Positions 11,921 to 23,771 of a stretch of DNA of 64,000 nucleotides are shown here, one piece after another (position 1 is the first letter of the stretch; each line of letters starts with the position of its first letter). Below the pieces are notes generated by a model, which did no database searches, was not told where the DNA came from, and worked only from the letters and a program-made list of their open reading frames with translations. The position numbers and the translations under genes were made by a program. This stretch comes from Moniliella sp. 'wahieum' (taxonomy: Eukaryota; Basidiomycota; Moniliellomycetes; Moniliellales; Moniliellaceae): positions 248,001-312,000 of the forward strand of contig RSEE01000074.1 in NCBI GenBank assembly GCA_003971905.1, in the 5' to 3' direction.

Positions 11921-13890
11921 TTACAAACGCATCGGGGGAATTGTGTTGGCTGCCTGCAGCTGCAAGAAATTGACCTTGGCCGCATCGTAGTCGTTCCACT
12001 CGTTTTGCGAGAGGCACATAAGCGAGAACTCGGCGTTCATCCGTGTCTCGGAGCCAAGGCGGACCACCATGGCCTGTTGTTCGGGTGTCAAGCCAGCGGC
12101 TGGGGATGGGGCAGCCACAGTGGCCGGCCCGGCGGGAGCGGCTTGCTGGGGAGCCCAAGCATCTGTGCGCGTATTGCCGGAGACAGAGCTCGTCACTTAA
12201 GATGGTGCATGGCCAACCAGCTGCGAGAGCCGGTGATCCGGGCGCAGCGGGAGCGACGAGAAAGGTGCGATCAAAGCTCCGGACGCCTCCCGACGTCACC
12301 TCCGTGAACTCGCCGTGAACGTTGATGAAATAGTCCATCGGTTGCTCTGTCATCCCCGGTACAGGCGGGCGAGTGGAAGGGATGGTCCAAGCATCGAAAC
12401 AAACTTGGTCGGGTCCGTGGTCGGGTGGCGAGTTTGAGGGAGGCGTCGCAAGAATTTGACAATGCTGTCAGGCCCCACGTGCACGCCGCGAGAGGGCGAG
12501 GCGGCCCCCAAACGCATGATATCGTGTTGTTGGAGATCACCGAACACATCGTTCCGCAATGACTTTTGGCGTTTCATCGAGTTCAAGAACCCGGCCGCCT
12601 TGGCCCGCGCGGGGGAGGTGAGATGTACATGTAGCTGAACACTGCTTGAGCGTCGTACACAGGCCTCAGAGAGTCCACATTGGTGTCCGTGGTGTTCATG
12701 AACCTAGTGTGGCAGGGTTAGTAGGCGAGGAAACGAGGGTGGAATGTTGGCAAACTCACTTGTCGAGGAAGGTGGACACCGTGGAGTCTGTGTCCAACGG
12801 GGGGAAAACAAATGATGGTTGGGTGCTGAGGGGGATGGGGATAGGGGGTATGCCCGCAAAGTGGGCAGCGGATGTAGCAGCAGTGTTCGTCTTCTTATTG
12901 GCGCTGGGGAGTTGAGACGCGACTTGTTGGGCTGCGGTACGCTCAACCGGCTTGAAGTCAAGGAGGGTGAGTGAGGGGAACTTGACCAACACCTCTTGAC
13001 GATACCCGGCCTCATTTCCGGCGGCCTCCGACGTTTGCTGGACAGGATTGCCGACCAAGACGAGCTCGGAGAGGGAGTGAAGATTCTTCCGGCCAAAGTG
13101 TAGGTCCTTGGTCCACTTGATGTCGTTCCCCTGTAGCGACAGGGCATTGAGTTGGGGGAGGTATTCCGGCAATGGACTGATCGGAATGAGAGTCTTGAAG
13201 TTGTTGAACGCCAGAGACAGGGTCTGGATATTAGGGTACATTCCTTGATCAGCTTGAAGAGCGCTGCCGCCAGGTGGGTAGATGCGCCCGGCGCGCCAGG
13301 AGGTTTGATCCCAGCCTGTTGCAGGATGGGGTCAGCGGCCATGTTCTCCAGATTGAGCGCCTTGCTGGACTCTTGCCAACGGGAACGCAAGTACTGGCGC
13401 AGCGTTTCAATACGTCCAGAGAGCGCTGCAGTTTGCTTCCGCTTGTTGGCGGAGCCACGAAGAGCAACGCCACGAACCCGAGCAGCAAGCGCAGGATTGC
13501 TGCGGTTGCCAGGACGGGAGCTACGGGGCGCAGGTCGCCTGAGGCTGTCTGATGGATGGAGAGATGTGTAAGTAGAAAATGAGGAGCAATTGGGGAGCGA
13601 ATGATACGCACGGAGCGACGCTTGCCAGGGCGCGCCGTTGAAGCATCGCGCATGCCCACATCCTCGTTGATGCGTCGAATGAGGCGGTTGCGGCCGCCAC
13701 CACCGCGGCGCGCACCGCGGGCATTTCCGCGGGAACGAGTGGCCGACCCTCCTCTGGTCCCGGCCACCGCATCCGCAGAAGGGGCGGCGGAGGCGTCTGG
13801 AGGCGCGAGAAAGACATCGGGGTTGGAGGGAGGAAGAGCGAAGTGGTGTGGCGGCCGTCGCGAACCAAATCGCGACGTCGGACACTGCAT
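11921..13890 (-). CDS. MEX67: mRNA export factor Mex67/NXF1 (TAP)
   Basis: Nuclear mRNA export receptor, which works with Mtr2/NXT1 to carry mRNPs through nuclear pores. Order of domains: an Arg/Gly-rich N-terminus (GNARGARRGGGGRNRLIRR); a leucine-rich-repeat region (NIQTLSLAFNNFKTL, LPQLNALSLQGNDI, LSELVLVGNP); an NTF2-like domain (KFMNTTDTNVDSLRPVYD ... YFINVHGEFTE); and the C-terminal UBA-like TAP-C domain (LTPEQQAMVVRLGSETRMNA), stopping at 11921. An intron at 12704-12759 joins cleanly in frame; another probably spans 13549-13611. Frame changes occur near 13240 (before MYPNIQTL), near 12395 and near 12185; each is repaired by one base. The start at 13890 is a best guess. Confidence 0.9.
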
Positions 13891-14200
13891 AGGCTGGGCG
13901 CCCAAACGAAAATAAAGTAGGCGCGTTACATAAGCACACGCCCCACTGCTCCAGTGTGTCGGCTGAGGCCAGCATGCGCAGCGACAGGCTGTTGAGACTT
14001 GAAATTGCAAGTATCCTACTGGGTTGCTTCTGTTGCTTCCCGCTCGCATTTCGGCCCTCGGCCTAAACCTCCAAGGCACTCCTACTCCTACGCACCCTCT
14101 GCTCACGCTCACTTCGCTCGGTGTGGATCAGACCGGGGTATAGTATTTTCTGTGCGAACACAACTTCAACCCGAACCTCATTAAGCCTTGGTCTTAGTCC
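13891..14200. other. Short spacer between two minus-strand genes
   Basis: 5' region of Mex67 and 3' region of the Bin3-type gene. Nothing else recognised. Confidence 0.5.
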
Positions 14201-15511
14201 TTATTCTTTCTGCAGAAGAAGCACCTCCCGCCCGGGCGCAGCATGGTTCCGCATCTCGGGAGCAGTACGGCTGACGAGGCGGAGACCCCGTTGTTCCAGT
14301 AGAGGAACGATCTGGTCCGGTTTACCTGCAAAGGCGTTGCTGCCAGGGCTTTGCGCACACCTGTCGGCAGCTCCTTCGTGCGCTCGTAGCTGTTGGTGCC
14401 ATGCGGCTCCAACAAAAGCAGCCCGCCGTGGGGGAGCATGCTGGCGCATCGATCAAATAGATCCAACAGGCCTTGATCACCATGAACATGGATCCACTTT
14501 GTCAAGGAAGGCTGGAACAACGTCAGTATCTCTGCTTTTGCCAGAGCGCAAGACATACCAGACAATGAGATCGTGCATCTCTCCATCGTCGCACCACTTT
14601 CTCCTTTGATGTGGCGTGGTATCCATTACGTCTGCAACAACAAAATGACAGTTGGTTGGGAAGGTGGGGTGAGGGTCAGGGCTGTCGGAGGGCAGGTCCG
14701 ATGTGAAGTCGGTGTTTTGTGTCGGGGAACGCCCTCCTCTGAAACTGGGAAGGATAAACTACCCAACAGTGAAGGGAAACACGCTGGGAAGAAACGCATA
14801 TCGGCCAGGGCTTGTGAGTTGCTGGTGTCGTGAAGACCCGGAGGTGCGTTCTGCGCAGGGTGGGAGAGGAGAGGAAGATCTCCCGCGCTCGTTTTCTGGT
14901 CGGCTCTCTCGGTCCAAAAATGGCGGAGGAGGAGGTACCCGCTCATCCCATTCTCGGGTTGGACGACGGCGCGACCAAGCGTAGCGCAACGAGTTCTTAG
15001 CTTGGCGGATCAGCTCAGCGTCGAGGTCAATGCCAACCACCTTGAAGGGTGGGGGAGAGCAAGGAAGCTGAACGTACGTTGGTCAGCTTGTCTGGCTTCG
15101 TGCACAAGAAGAAAACATACCAAGTTGGACAGTCACACGACCTGAGTTGCACCCGATGTCGAGGACGCGTCGGATAGGTGGGGGGTCTGGGCCGGCAAGG
15201 AAGGCAAACAGACTATGCAGGCGGGGGTCCTGCTGCGCGGCATGAGGTCCGAGATTGCGCTTGAGGTAGTAGGCTCGATAGTTGCCGTACACAGGCCTAG
15301 AATCGGGTGTAGAATTGTACGGGTGTGTCCCACTCCGTGCAGGATGGACATGAGATGGAGAATGGAACTTGAAGTGGAGAAGCTGGCAACTGAAGGTATT
15401 GGAGGTGGTCGCGAGGGCGGGGGCGATTGCAGAACCTACTAGGCGACGCGGCAAAGTGTGATGACATGGACACCCAGGGAGATGACATGTGACACGAAAT
15501 ATTTCAGGCAA
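14201..15511 (-). CDS. BMC1: Bin3/MePCE-type RNA 5'-phosphate methyltransferase
   Basis: SAM-dependent methyltransferase of the Bin3 family, which caps the 5' gamma-phosphate of small RNAs: 7SK in animals, telomerase RNA context for S. pombe Bmc1. Visible motifs in order: YGNYRAYYLKRN with a following DPRL; the SAM-binding motif RVLDIGCNSGRVTVQL; FKVVGIDLDAELIRQAKNSL; the Bin3 signature SLTKWIHVHGDQGL; and GGLLLLEPHGTNSYERTKEL. The tail QIVPLLEQRGLRLVSRTAPE reads in a shifted frame and stops at 14201. Introns: about 15068-15120, and one near 14510-14560 (GTATGT...CCAG). The frame break near 14325 looks like a one-base indel. The start is uncertain; the N-terminus before YGNY is not conserved. 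RNA substrate unknown. Confidence 0.85.
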
Positions 15512-16068
15512 TGGCCGCTGGCCAGTTGCTGCGTATCGGCCAGCAACAGGACGCGTGCGGGCGCATGTGACATGTGTGACAATTACCCGCGATTGTGACT
15601 AGTGACTTCAGCATCAGGGCTAGTTAGTGCTTGGGACTAGGAGTCCTTGGATGGGATCCACCCTGGTCCCCCGGGAAAAATGCGATCCTCCATTGAGGAT
15701 CGATCGCGCACTGCTGGCTGCCGCCAGTGCGACTTGCAAGCGTTCAGCGCGCGCCAGCCTTCGGCAAAAACATGGCGCCGCTGGGTGTTGATCGTGTTGG
15801 GACAATACGCTGCCTCTGTGCCGATGTAGCTCCAGCAGCGCGCATTCCTGCACAGCGCGAGTCTCAGGAACCTGGGCCATTCACCGCGGGTCTACTATCG
15901 AACCTTGGCAGCATATTGACACGGTCATAAGACGAGGTAAGACTGCTGTTGTTCCCTTGAGCTCCCCCACCACCACCTGCTCGCGTCCACCCTCCGCCTT
16001 GCTTCCAGCTCCTATGGCGCCCGACGCTGACGCTATGCCCCGCGGGGCACACCGTCTCGGGCCCATCC
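15512..16068. other. Divergent upstream region of the Bin3-type gene and the MFS transporter
   Basis: No gene seen. It has GCATGT and ACATGT units in 7-bp register at 15563-15575 and an intron-donor-like GTAAGA near 15936, which might start a 5'UTR intron of the MFS gene. Confidence 0.45.
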
Positions 16069-18811
16069 TTGCTCTCCTCCGACTTGCGTCGGCCATCGGC
16101 TACCAGCAACCTCCCAGACAGTAGCCAGGATTGCAGGCCTTCAGCGGGCACCAGTGATGCTGATACGGATCAGCGCCTTGCATCGCTCACGCCCGTAGTC
16201 GGGGCAGAGTGCGCGTGGCAGGCCGCTCAGCTCTGCTACGGGCTCGCCTCGCTTCACGCACCCACCCTTTCCCGCAGCCGCAGTGGCCGCACCAGTCTCC
16301 GCCACCCTCCAAGCCGTTCTGCCTCGCGGGGTGCGAGTGAGGCGCCGGAGCCCTTTGTCCCCCTCTGATTGCAGAGGTCAAGCCCGAACCCGGCGTCCCC
16401 CCATTCCCTGGATCCCGTTTGCTGTGGTCAACTGCATTGTCTTTGGCGAGTTTCTTATCTCTGGAGTGGCGGGTCCTTTTTGTTTAGTATGATTCACGAT
16501 ATCGAACCGGAGATGGACGATGCCTCGGCGGCCACTTGGGCTGGTGTTATCGCTGCGGGATTTTTCTTTTCCCAATTTCTTACCTCCCTCCTCTGGTCTG
16601 CCCTGGCCGATCGATACGGTCGCCGTATTGTCCTATTTACCTCGGCACTAGGCTCGACGATAAGTGTAGTGCTTTATGGTGTTTCCCCCACTTTGGGCTT
16701 CGCCTTGTCCATGAGGCTCATCCAGGGTTTTTTTAATGGGGCTGTTGGTGTAGCCAAGGGGGCTGTTCGGTACGTACCTCACTCTTTTCGCCGTTCTGTT
16801 ATCGCTCTGACAGGTACAATCGTAATCAGTGACTTGACCGTACCGGCGAATGAAGCCCAAGCATTTGCAGTCCTTGGCTTCTGGTGGGGCATGGGGGGGA
16901 TCGTCGGGTAAGTATCTTGAAGCTTGACATCTCGTTAGCACGACCATTTGAGGATGACTGACGAACGTTGTGTCTGACTATATTCACCAGTCCCATCTTG
17001 GGTGGCCTACTCGAGCACCCAGTGCAAAAATATCCCTTTTTGTTTGGCGGGATCCCCCTTCTCAAGGCCTACCCTTATTTTTCCTTGCCTCGCATCTGCT
17101 GTCTGTTCCTTGGCCGGGGCAGCGCTTGCGGTGTTCACTGGCCCCAACGGGGGGGTGCGGGGAGAGGTTTTCCCTCCCGCCATTGTTGCCGGAGAGGAGG
17201 GTGAAGAAGTCGAGCCTACTGGAGACACTGAGGGTGCCTTGTCCCGTCGTGGCAGCTACGCCCCAAGCGAGGGCACGGTTGTCACCATTACCCATCAACC
17301 CTCCCGCCCCAGAGGGCTGTCGAGCACAAGCTATGCCAGTCATGGTTTCTATCCCGGCCACCGGGGCTCGATCATGTCTCGCTCTAATTTGCGTCGTCAG
17401 GCCATCACCTCTGCTTTTGGTGGATCAATGAGTTACCGTCCCGCTTCCCAGGCTGTTGGCGGAGATGAGAAAGGGGCCGAGGAGTGGATCAGCGGCGGTG
17501 GGGCAGATCGCCCGTCCTCCGAGGTTATTTTGTTCAACGCTTTGTTTTGGCCAACGACGATGGCGTCCATACGCTTTCAGATCTCTGGGTGGCATCCGCC
17601 ATTAACGGAGAGGAAGCGATGGATGATGTATTCTTGGATGACGAGGATGAGGAATCTGCACTGGACGAAGGCAGGGGTCGGGTCGTCCCAACTCGTCCAC
17701 CGGGGCCGATTCGGAACACGACAACCCCGCGGGGGAGGAAACTGCGCTTCTCTTGCCCGGGGGGGCAGCTTTGCCCCCCGTAGGCCCAGCAACTTGACAT
17801 CGATGATCGCCCCTTCGGAGGACCCTGGAAGTAGCATGATGGGCGCACAGCCCGGCATGGGAGTATGTTCCGCAACCGCCGACAAAGTACCTTGAGCGCA
17901 GCACGGATCCCAAGCATCTATCGTTTCTCGGGCCTGGATCGACCTTGGTCCCAGTATCGAACACCTTCTTTTGCTGGCCGGTCGGGTATCAGTGTTCCTC
18001 CCGTTGATGACCGGGGCCAAGCACCGGCATTGCGGGGATAGTGGGATTAGTTTCGCCCGAACGGAGACCCGCGGGGGTTGGCCGGGATCCGGAACGCGGA
18101 AGCAAGTATGGTACGATCGGGGAGGGGCGGTCCCCTCTGCGGAAAGCACTGGGAATGCAAGTGGTGGTGTGGGCATGTCCTTGTTTGCGGTGTTGCCGCT
18201 GTATACGATTGTCCACTACGGAGTGGTCGGATTCCATTCGTCCACCTTTGACCAAGTCTTCCTCTCTTTCTTGGTCGCGCCGGTGGAGAATGGAGGCCTG
18301 GGCATGACAGCGGCGCATTACGCTGAACTGATCGCATTTATGGCTTTCTGCCAGCTAGGCTTCCAGTTCTATCTCTATCCTTGGCTGGGGCCGCCCCATG
18401 GACGTCTCACTCACCTTGGTATGCTTCGCCTGGGCCTTGTGCTCTATCTGCCCACCTACACTCTCTTCCCGGTCCTGCGCGCCTTCCTGCACCCCTGGAC
18501 GGAGGATGGGGTGATGGCGGCAATGGTGTTTTTGTCGGGGATGCGCTACTTGGCCAACATTTGCGCGCACGGCAGTGTCGATCTTGATGATGCGCTTACC
18601 CCGCCCCATCTGGTGCCGTTAGCCATGGGCTGGCCCAGACGGTGTCCTCGGCGGCGCGGTTCATTGGACCGCTGGTCGGTGGCATCGTATGGGGCATGTC
18701 GATCGAGGGAGGGCCGGAAGCCCATCCTGGCCGTTCAACTTCCACCTGGGCTTCTGGCTGGTGGGCCTGCTTGGATTCGGTGGGTTTGTGCAATCGTGGT
18801 GGATTCGCTGA
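16069..18811 (+). CDS. Major facilitator superfamily transporter (YCR023C/ZIFL-like)
   Basis: Membrane transporter with the fungal MFS pattern. N-terminal half: FFFSQFLTSLLWSALADRYG RRI (the loop 2-3 motif), MRLIQGFFNGAVGVAKGAV, then PANEAQAFAVLGFWWGMGGI and PILGGLLEHP after an intron at 16908-16990. A smaller intron probably spans 16770-16813. A long, charged and Gly/Ser-rich central loop (about 17150-18100) separates the two six-helix halves. The second half includes FAVLPLYTIVHYGVVGFHSS, SGMRYLANICAHGSV and RFIGPLVGGIVWGMSIEG. The end GFGGFVQSWWIR stops at 18811. At least three frame changes occur (near 16490, within the loop, near 18580). The start lies upstream of WIPFAVVNCIVFGEF and is not resolved. 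Substrate unknown. Confidence 0.85.
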
Positions 18812-19680
18812 GCGCGAACAGAGGATGGAAACAGTCGTCCGTCGACCCGGCTCCTGCCCCGTTTCCCCCAGCGAGCTAGCTGTGGGCTACGCCATGACGC
18901 TGCGTCTTGTGCTGTGGCTTGTCCTTAGCAATAAGGGCTGTCCTCGTCTGCTGATTAATGATTGGCAGTCGGCTGTCGGTGTGGAGCAGGAGCGTGTGTG
19001 CGTGCTTCCCTATGCTTGAATGCAATTCCAGTCGGCGATGAGATGGGAGAGCATAGTGGGTTCAGACGTTGAGCGCGCCTGAGGTGCTGAGGTATGGCCT
19101 GAAGATCTGAGGCCGGAGGGTCTGAGTGGGAGGGCCGGGCGGCCAGGATCCGCTAGCCAATACGAGCGTGCGTTGCCGCGTGAGTCGGTGCAACGCCAAG
19201 GTGCTGGCGGTGCTGCTGCGGCCACCAAGCACGCTTCGGCTGCGAGGATTGGATGGTTCGATGATTCGCTGCTTGGCTGATCAGACGATCGCATCAAATA
19301 CGGGCGAGGTGGACCGGTGAGGTGACCGGTGAGGGCTCGGAGGCTAGGGTTGCGGCGCCCCCCTCCTGGCACTGTAGGTGCAGAGGCGACAGGCGCTGCT
19401 GGGGAGAGTGCTCGGGTGCGCGGTGCGGCTGGCGGTGGCCCCTGTCTGCCGGCATGCCGCCTGTGCTGGCCAGGGGCAGCAGGCGCTGGCGGGAGGGTGT
19501 GCTGACGTCAGCGCGGGGTGGCAGCGGGCAGATGGTAGGCGGGGGCGTCGGCTGGCGTCGGCGTGCCTGCGGGCAGCGCTGCGGCACGCCTTGGGCCGTC
19601 GCCTGTCTTTCTTTGCTCGCCGCCGCCGCGCCCCGCCAGCACCCGACCCCCACCACCCTCCCGCCTGCTCTTGCCCCCCC
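18812..19680. other. Upstream region of the PH-domain gene
   Basis: No gene recognised; long ORFs on both strands reflect GC bias. It contains CTGAGG/AGATCT phrases at 19077-19130 and two ACCGGT palindromes (19313-19318 and 19325-19330). Confidence 0.5.
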
Positions 19681-21455
19681 ATGGTGCCACGGCTGCCCCC
19701 GTCGCCAGCTTCGGTGCCCTGTCGCTTGGCCCTGGCCCAGCGCCCGCGCCAGGCGTCCGTCGCCCATCCACGTCCGCATCCGCATCAGCCTCCGCCCAAG
19801 CGTCCGCGCCCGCCCGCCGTCCCCACCGCTTCCGCCCTCTGCATCCGCCTCGGCCTCCGCACCCCCTGCCGTGGTGCGTCCACCTCCGCCACACCAGCCT
19901 CAACCGCCACCTTCCCCCCCGTTTCTTCCTCTCTCCGCCCCCGTCGACTCGACGACGAAGAGGACGACGAGGACGACGACCCCCGCCCGCTGCTCCCAGC
20001 ACCAGTCCTCCCTCCCGGCGCCGATCTCCAGCACGAGACGACCGTCAAGGCTGGCTACCTGTACAAAAAGGGAGAGAAGCGCAAGACATGGAAAAAGCGC
20101 TGGTTCGTCCTTCGCTCCTCCCGCTTGGCGTACTACAAGAACGACAAGGAGTACCAGCTCCTCCGCCTGATCGACATGGCCGATGTGCACAGCGTTACCG
20201 CTGTCGATCTCAAGCGCAACCAGAACGGTTTGGCATCGTCACTCCCAAGCGCACCTTCTATATCAAGGCTGCCAGCGAGGCCGACATGCTGGACTGGGTC
20301 ACCAAACTCGACCAAGTCAGGCGCGCCATGGTCGAGCAATCGACTGACGATGGGTTTGACTACGACGTTTACGATGATCTAACCCACGCTACCGCGTCCG
20401 CTGTACCAGCAGCCATACCGAGTGCCCCTCGTCTACCCAGCTCTCCGGGCAATGCCGATGTGCCGCAACCCATGCCTGCCAGGACACAACCCCTGCGGGC
20501 CCCGCCCCCTACCTCGACCAATTTTGCCCTCGCTCGATCTCCTGTCACGTCGGACAGTGAAGCCAGCGGTTGGCTACCTTGGTCACGTCATGCCTCCCCT
20601 GATGTGGGATCAGCAACGCGCTTTGCTCCCATGGGCGATCTTTAGCTCCCAACCCGCCCCTCACCGCTGCTCCTGCCGTCTTGTCATCGTCTGAGGATGA
20701 CTGGAACGAAGACGAAGTGCACCCTACCCATGCTCTGCCCTTCCCCGTGGTGCTCCTCGTGCGGCCGAACCTGGTTCGAGTGAGCTTCCCCCCGCCTCGC
20801 CCCCCCCTGTTGCAGTGCAGAGGCCAACGCGGCGTTTTCTGCGAGACCCAGCGCGGGTGTTACTGCAAGGGTACTTGCTGAAGCAAAGTGCAAGGCGGAA
20901 AGTCTGGCGCAAGCGCTGGTTTGTCCTTACCTCCTCCCAACTTTTGTGGGCTGGCAGCCATATGGACACACGCACCAATCGTCGTTTGACGGTGGGAGAT
21001 ATGGTAGATGCGATTGAGTACGAACCTTCGTCGGGTGCTGGGCCGAGTGGCTCGGGTGGGGGGTCCTTGTCCATTTCTTCCTTGACCCACCCACATCGCC
21101 GGGAAGCAATTGGGTCCCCCAACGCGCTCTCGTCCAGCTTCGGCTCCCCTTCCAGCTTTGCCCCCGATCAGACGGAGGAGTACACTCCGACCACACCCCA
21201 TTCCACCTTGGGCTTCCTGGAACGCAGGTCGTCGATCATGAATGGCATCAGCCAAGGCGCGGCCAGTGCGATTGGGGCGGGAAACAAGAAACGACAAGAA
21301 AATTGTTTCCGGGTCATCACCCCCAAGAGGACTTTGCTTCTGTGTGCGCTCCCTCAGAGGAGGAGGAAATCAAGTGGTTATCAACGCTGCAAACGCTCAT
21401 CTCGCGTGTACGGGATGCCCGCGCTCAGGAGCAGAGGCAAAAACGTGGCGCTTGA
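19681..21455 (+). CDS. Tandem PH-domain protein (Opy1-like architecture)
   Basis: Two pleckstrin-homology domains on one chain. PH1 begins KAGYLYKKGEKRKTWKKRWF and continues with RSSRLAYYKNDKEYQLLR and, after a frame change at 20222-20230, FGIVTPKRTFYIKAASEADM. PH2 begins LLQGYLLKQSARRKVWRKRW and ends with CFRVITPKRTLLLC and EEEEIKWLSTLQTLISRV; the stop is at 21455. Both carry the K-x(n)-K/R-x-R-W-F basic patch expected to contact phosphoinositides. Between them lies a Ser/Pro-rich linker with SSSEDDWNEDEVHP. The N-terminus is low complexity with an acidic run (DDEEDDEDDD), so the start is only an estimate. Fungal Opy1 has the same two-PH layout and senses PI(4,5)P2; that function here is inference. 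Confidence 0.85.
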
Positions 21456-22684
21456 AGTCGCACTCTCACCCTCGACCCTCTTGGTTAACCCCCCCCCCTC
21501 CCCCTCCCCCTTTTCTTCTCATCCTTGCGTCATTTGCGCAAAACTCTCTACCTCATTGGGCCTGCCTCTTTTCTGTCTGACTTGTACCCTTTCACCCCCC
21601 CCCCCACCTTTTTTTTCAACCCCATCCCCCGATCCTTGAATCTAAAATCGTCATTGGGTCGCACCTTCTCTGTTGGAACTGCGCATAACCTCTGGTAGGC
21701 TTGCGCATGACAGTATAGCACTTACTCTTCGTTTCCCCTCGTATCCTACTCTCTCAGCCAGATGTCCCTTCAATTTCTAACTGAAATGGGACGCCCCTTT
21801 CCCTTCTTGCTGTCGCTGACTTGCCGACCGCGGGCCTATACTCTCGCTTTTTTGTTGGGTGACGATTAACGTTCGAGTCAGCCATTCGCTTTCTCTCCCT
21901 CGCGCCGGTTGCAACCATGAAGACGGTAAGGGGGGGGTTCGAGATAGTTGACTGGGTCACCACGTGTCATGTCACACGCAAGATCCGTCGCTCGGGCTTA
22001 GGGTTCCAAAGGGGTCCAAAAGGGCGATGCCGTATCATATACCAAGTGGCAAGATCCTAGTCATCCACCGATCAAACACAAAAGCTAAGGTCCAACCTAC
22101 GACGCAAAGGGAAGGGAAAGGAAGGGGGGGCAGGGAACAGTCGAAAAGCAGTGAGTAAAGAAAGAGCACATGCGGGTAGTCGGGGACGATCGTGATATAT
22201 CAAGGGGTCCAGATGGCACCGTACTGAGGAACGTTGGCAGTTGTGGTGGGAAGTGATGAGGTGTATGGGGCATCCGAATCTATTGATTCGGGCGGGCTGG
22301 GGAGGCAGCAAAGTGAGCCTGCGCGGACCCGTTTCGGGAAGGACGAGGGGGAGGGGAAGTTTGAGGTCCAGGGAGACTCAGAGACTTGTCGGACAAGAGG
22401 AGGCCAAGCGCGGGGAACGCCCAACCCCACCTGGCCCGTCCAAATAGAGGAGCTAACTGGGGCACTTGTCCCAACGGGACAAGGCCGCCGGCTAGCTATG
22501 CGATTCTTGACGCAGGGGGACGGGGAGAAGGTGGGGGGACAAGGGGCCTGAGCTGGGACGGGGGCATCGCTGCGCTTCAACGATGACGTTAAGGAGGGAT
22601 GGCGACGCCTTTTTGGACAACGCAGTCTTCTCGCCTGCTGCCACATAAGCTTCCGAAATGGAGGAGGCGGAGGAGGCATGTGCA
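21456..22684. other. Convergent 3'-3' gap between PH-domain gene and PRPP synthetase
   Basis: Poly-C and poly-T rich just after the PH gene stop; otherwise short ORFs without motifs. I see none of the palindrome arrays that mark 5' regions. Confidence 0.55.
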
Positions 22685-23771
22685 TCAGTTTGTGTTGTAG
22701 CTTAGCTTCTTGGGCGGCCCGTTGGGACGCCTCGCGCACAAGCACCTCCCGCGAGCGATACGGCTGCGAGCGCCATACGGCACCTCATTGAACAAGACCG
22801 ACACTGATTCCCCATAGTACGAACGGCGGATGGTCTCGGCCAAGAGGGTGGAAATGTCAATTTCCTCAGCTTGGAACAAGCTAGGAGGTTGCGGGTCTGA
22901 GGCAGCGTATTGGTCACGACCAATTTTCCAAGGACGACTTGTCGATCCGCTCCAGGGCGGGGCAGAGAGGACTCCGTGGGTGACAATTGCCAGCACACGC
23001 TTGGCGCCATTTCCGTCAGCTTGTGAGCGGCCAAATCGAGTGTGCCGCACGTGTCGGCCATGTCGTCGACCAGGACGCAACCTTTCCTCGCACATCGCCA
23101 ACGAGCACCATGCGGGACACCTCATTGGCACGCTTCCGTTCCTTGTGGAACAAGGCAAAGTCCACGTTCAGGTGGTCGGCAATCGACGTTGCTCGTTTCG
23201 CACCGCCCGCATCGGGCGAAACAACCACCACCTCGTCCAGATCTTCCTTCTCCCGAATGTACTGCAGCGTCGCTGGCTCGGCATAGAGGTTGTCAACGGG
23301 CACATTGAAGAACCTTGAATCTGGGACGCGTGCAAGTCCATCGTGATCACATGGTCACAGCCAGCCTTTTCGAGCATGTTGGCCACCAACTTGGCGCTGA
23401 TCGGGGCACGAGACTTGTCCTTCTTGTCCTGGCGGGCATAGTAAAAGTGCGGGATGATCGCAGTCACGCGCTTGGCCGAGGCGATCTTGCACGCATGGAT
23501 CATGATGAGCATCTCCATGAGCGAGGTGTTGGGCGAGGTAAAGTAGTTGCCACTCGTAGTGGGGGCGGCGGTAGGAGTGATGCAGGATGTGTTGAGAATG
23601 TAGACGTCGTGCCCGCGCACACTCTCGCCAATGCGGACCACCGACTCGCCAGCCTCGTTGCGCGCACGATCGCAGTGGCCTGGGGCAACCCCAGACGGCG
23701 GGCAACCAGGGCAGCCAGCTCGGGTGGGAGGAGCCAGCAAAAATCTTGATGCCGCCGGGTGTGTTCTCCAT
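22685..23771 (-). CDS. PRS1: Ribose-phosphate pyrophosphokinase (PRPP synthetase)
   Basis: Makes PRPP from ribose 5-phosphate and ATP for purine, pyrimidine, His and Trp synthesis. The start at 23771 gives [20 protein letters not shown] in repaired frame. Family segments: [61 protein letters not shown], the PRPP-binding loop [20 protein letters not shown], and near the C-terminus [15 protein letters not shown] with [13 protein letters not shown]. Frame changes occur at several points, for example at 23311 where a missing A (T in the coding strand) hides the IQGFFNVP segment. An insertion of about 18 residues ([18 protein letters not shown]) sits before [13 protein letters not shown], without obvious splice signals. 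The exact stop is uncertain because the tail changes frame near 22745. Which PRS paralogue it is cannot be fixed by eye. Confidence 0.9.

Noticed and set aside
19322-20048. Several overlapping long ORFs on both strands upstream of the PH domain
   Set aside because: Proline/alanine/serine low complexity from GC bias; only the frame that enters PH1 is kept.
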